Positions 4,731-5,156 of a stretch of DNA of 5,156 nt are shown piece after piece. The notes beneath the pieces were generated by a model, which worked only from the letters and a program-made list of their open reading frames with translations, had not been told where the DNA came from and searched no databases. Source of the stretch: Acidobacteriota bacterium (GTDB taxonomy: Bacteria; Acidobacteriota; Terriglobia; Terriglobales; Acidobacteriaceae); the NCBI GenBank assembly GCA_021778875.1, contig JAJYBT010000287.1, positions 1 to 5,156 of the forward strand, written 5' to 3'. The translations under genes and the position numbers were made by a program. Position 1 is the stretch's first letter, and every line of letters starts with the position of its first letter.

Positions 4731-4852
4731 CTTTGAGGTCACATTTTCCACCTTTTGATGCTCATCCGTCTGCGCCGTTCAGTCAGTCGTCAGGTGCGTG
4801 TTCCAGGATGGCGTGAGATGCGAACCGAGGGGCTCGCGGACATAACAATTCA

Positions 4853-5118
4853 TTAGAGAGGGATGCTACGCCGACATGCTGGCTTCGCGCCCCTGAACTC
4901 GTTGAACGTCCGCTTGCGGGCTGGGCCAAGGGCGGCTTTGGGCACGGAGTACGCATTCGCCAGATAGAGAAGCTGACGTTCAGCGGGGCCTGGGTTGAGT
5001 AAGCGATAACCGGCGGACTGCCGACTCGGACAAGAGGCTCAGGGTCGGCTGGCCGAATCTTTGTCAGCATGCGCTTCTTGACGTCGGTACAAATTTGCGG
5101 TACAAAACAAGAAATCAT
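4853..5118 (-). pseudogene. Possible decayed hypothetical coding sequence
   Basis: A minus-strand frame opens with ATG at 5118 (MISCFVPQICTDVKKRMLTK) and runs on to 4783, but its second half is rich in Ser, Pro and Arg and looks non-coding. In a different frame, the stretch from about 5020 to the TAA at 4855-4853 looks more like protein (RLLNPGPAERQLLYLANAYS then VPKAALGPARKRTFNEF) and has an in-frame stop just upstream. One frameshift near 5000 would join the two. This may be a relic of a gene read toward the exported-protein operon, or an annotated-looking but spurious frame. No family was recognised, and no clear ribosome binding site is seen. The rest of 4731-5156 shows no intact gene. 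Confidence 0.2.
5085..5106. repeat. Short direct repeat CGGTACAAA, two copies
   Basis: CGGTACAAA occurs at 5085-5093 and again at 5098-5106, 13 bases apart start to start, next to an AT-rich end of the window (5107-5156). The spacing is near one helical turn plus, as in some regulator sites, but two nine-base copies are weak evidence and the repeat sits within the possible decayed frame. Confidence 0.3.
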
Positions 5119-5156
5119 GTATCTCGCAAGGTATTGTTATTAAATAATAATCGTTA

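Overview
The window is GC-rich with high-GC third codon positions in its likely genes. This suggests a proteobacterial chromosome or an integrated element, perhaps a betaproteobacterium; that is an impression, not a demonstrated placement. No tRNA, rRNA, CRISPR array, transposase or recognisable conjugation gene is visible.

Layout. Positions 1-242 hold the 5' part of a minus-strand gene that runs off the window. Positions 243-419 are a more AT-rich divergent spacer with inverted repeats built on AATCGA. Positions 420-1560 hold no convincing gene. They are packed with strong plus-strand hairpins and end in a 12-bp terminator-like hairpin, and I read the block as a large structured non-coding RNA of about 1.1 kb. 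Positions 1648-4666 carry three minus-strand genes for exported proteins, convergent with the RNA: a 391-residue Gln-rich protein with a TPR-like segment, a 342-residue TPR protein with a Trp-rich C-terminal domain, and a 136-residue small protein of unknown family. A 350-base gap (2059-2408) separates the last two and may contain a frameshifted plus-strand gene relic. Positions 4667-5156 contain the start region of the operon, a possible decayed minus-strand reading frame, and a short direct repeat.

The most interesting signal is inside the RNA. Several hairpins with unrelated stems carry the same six-base loop. Two hairpins at the 5' end expose CGCCAA (441-446, 482-487), and two at the 3' end expose UUGGCG (1345-1350, 1375-1380), its exact complement. 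A second pair of hairpins exposes GUCAAU (1253-1258, 1403-1408), complementary to an internal-loop AUUGAC (723-728). A third pair exposes GUGGCA (1171-1176, 1308-1313), for which I found no partner. A tandem 16-base repeat (599-632) can fold in two exclusive ways. This is what a molecule held together by kissing loops would look like, either within one RNA or between copies. Large ornate bacterial RNAs such as ROOL and GOLLD are known to form RNA-only homo-oligomers through loop contacts. Whether this RNA belongs to such a class or is new cannot be decided without a covariance search.

How the parts work together is not clear. The exported TPR proteins probably form one envelope or secreted function. 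The RNA ends 87 bases from the end of their gene cluster and faces it, and nothing in the sequence links them functionally. All structures were found by eye, and no folding energies were computed.
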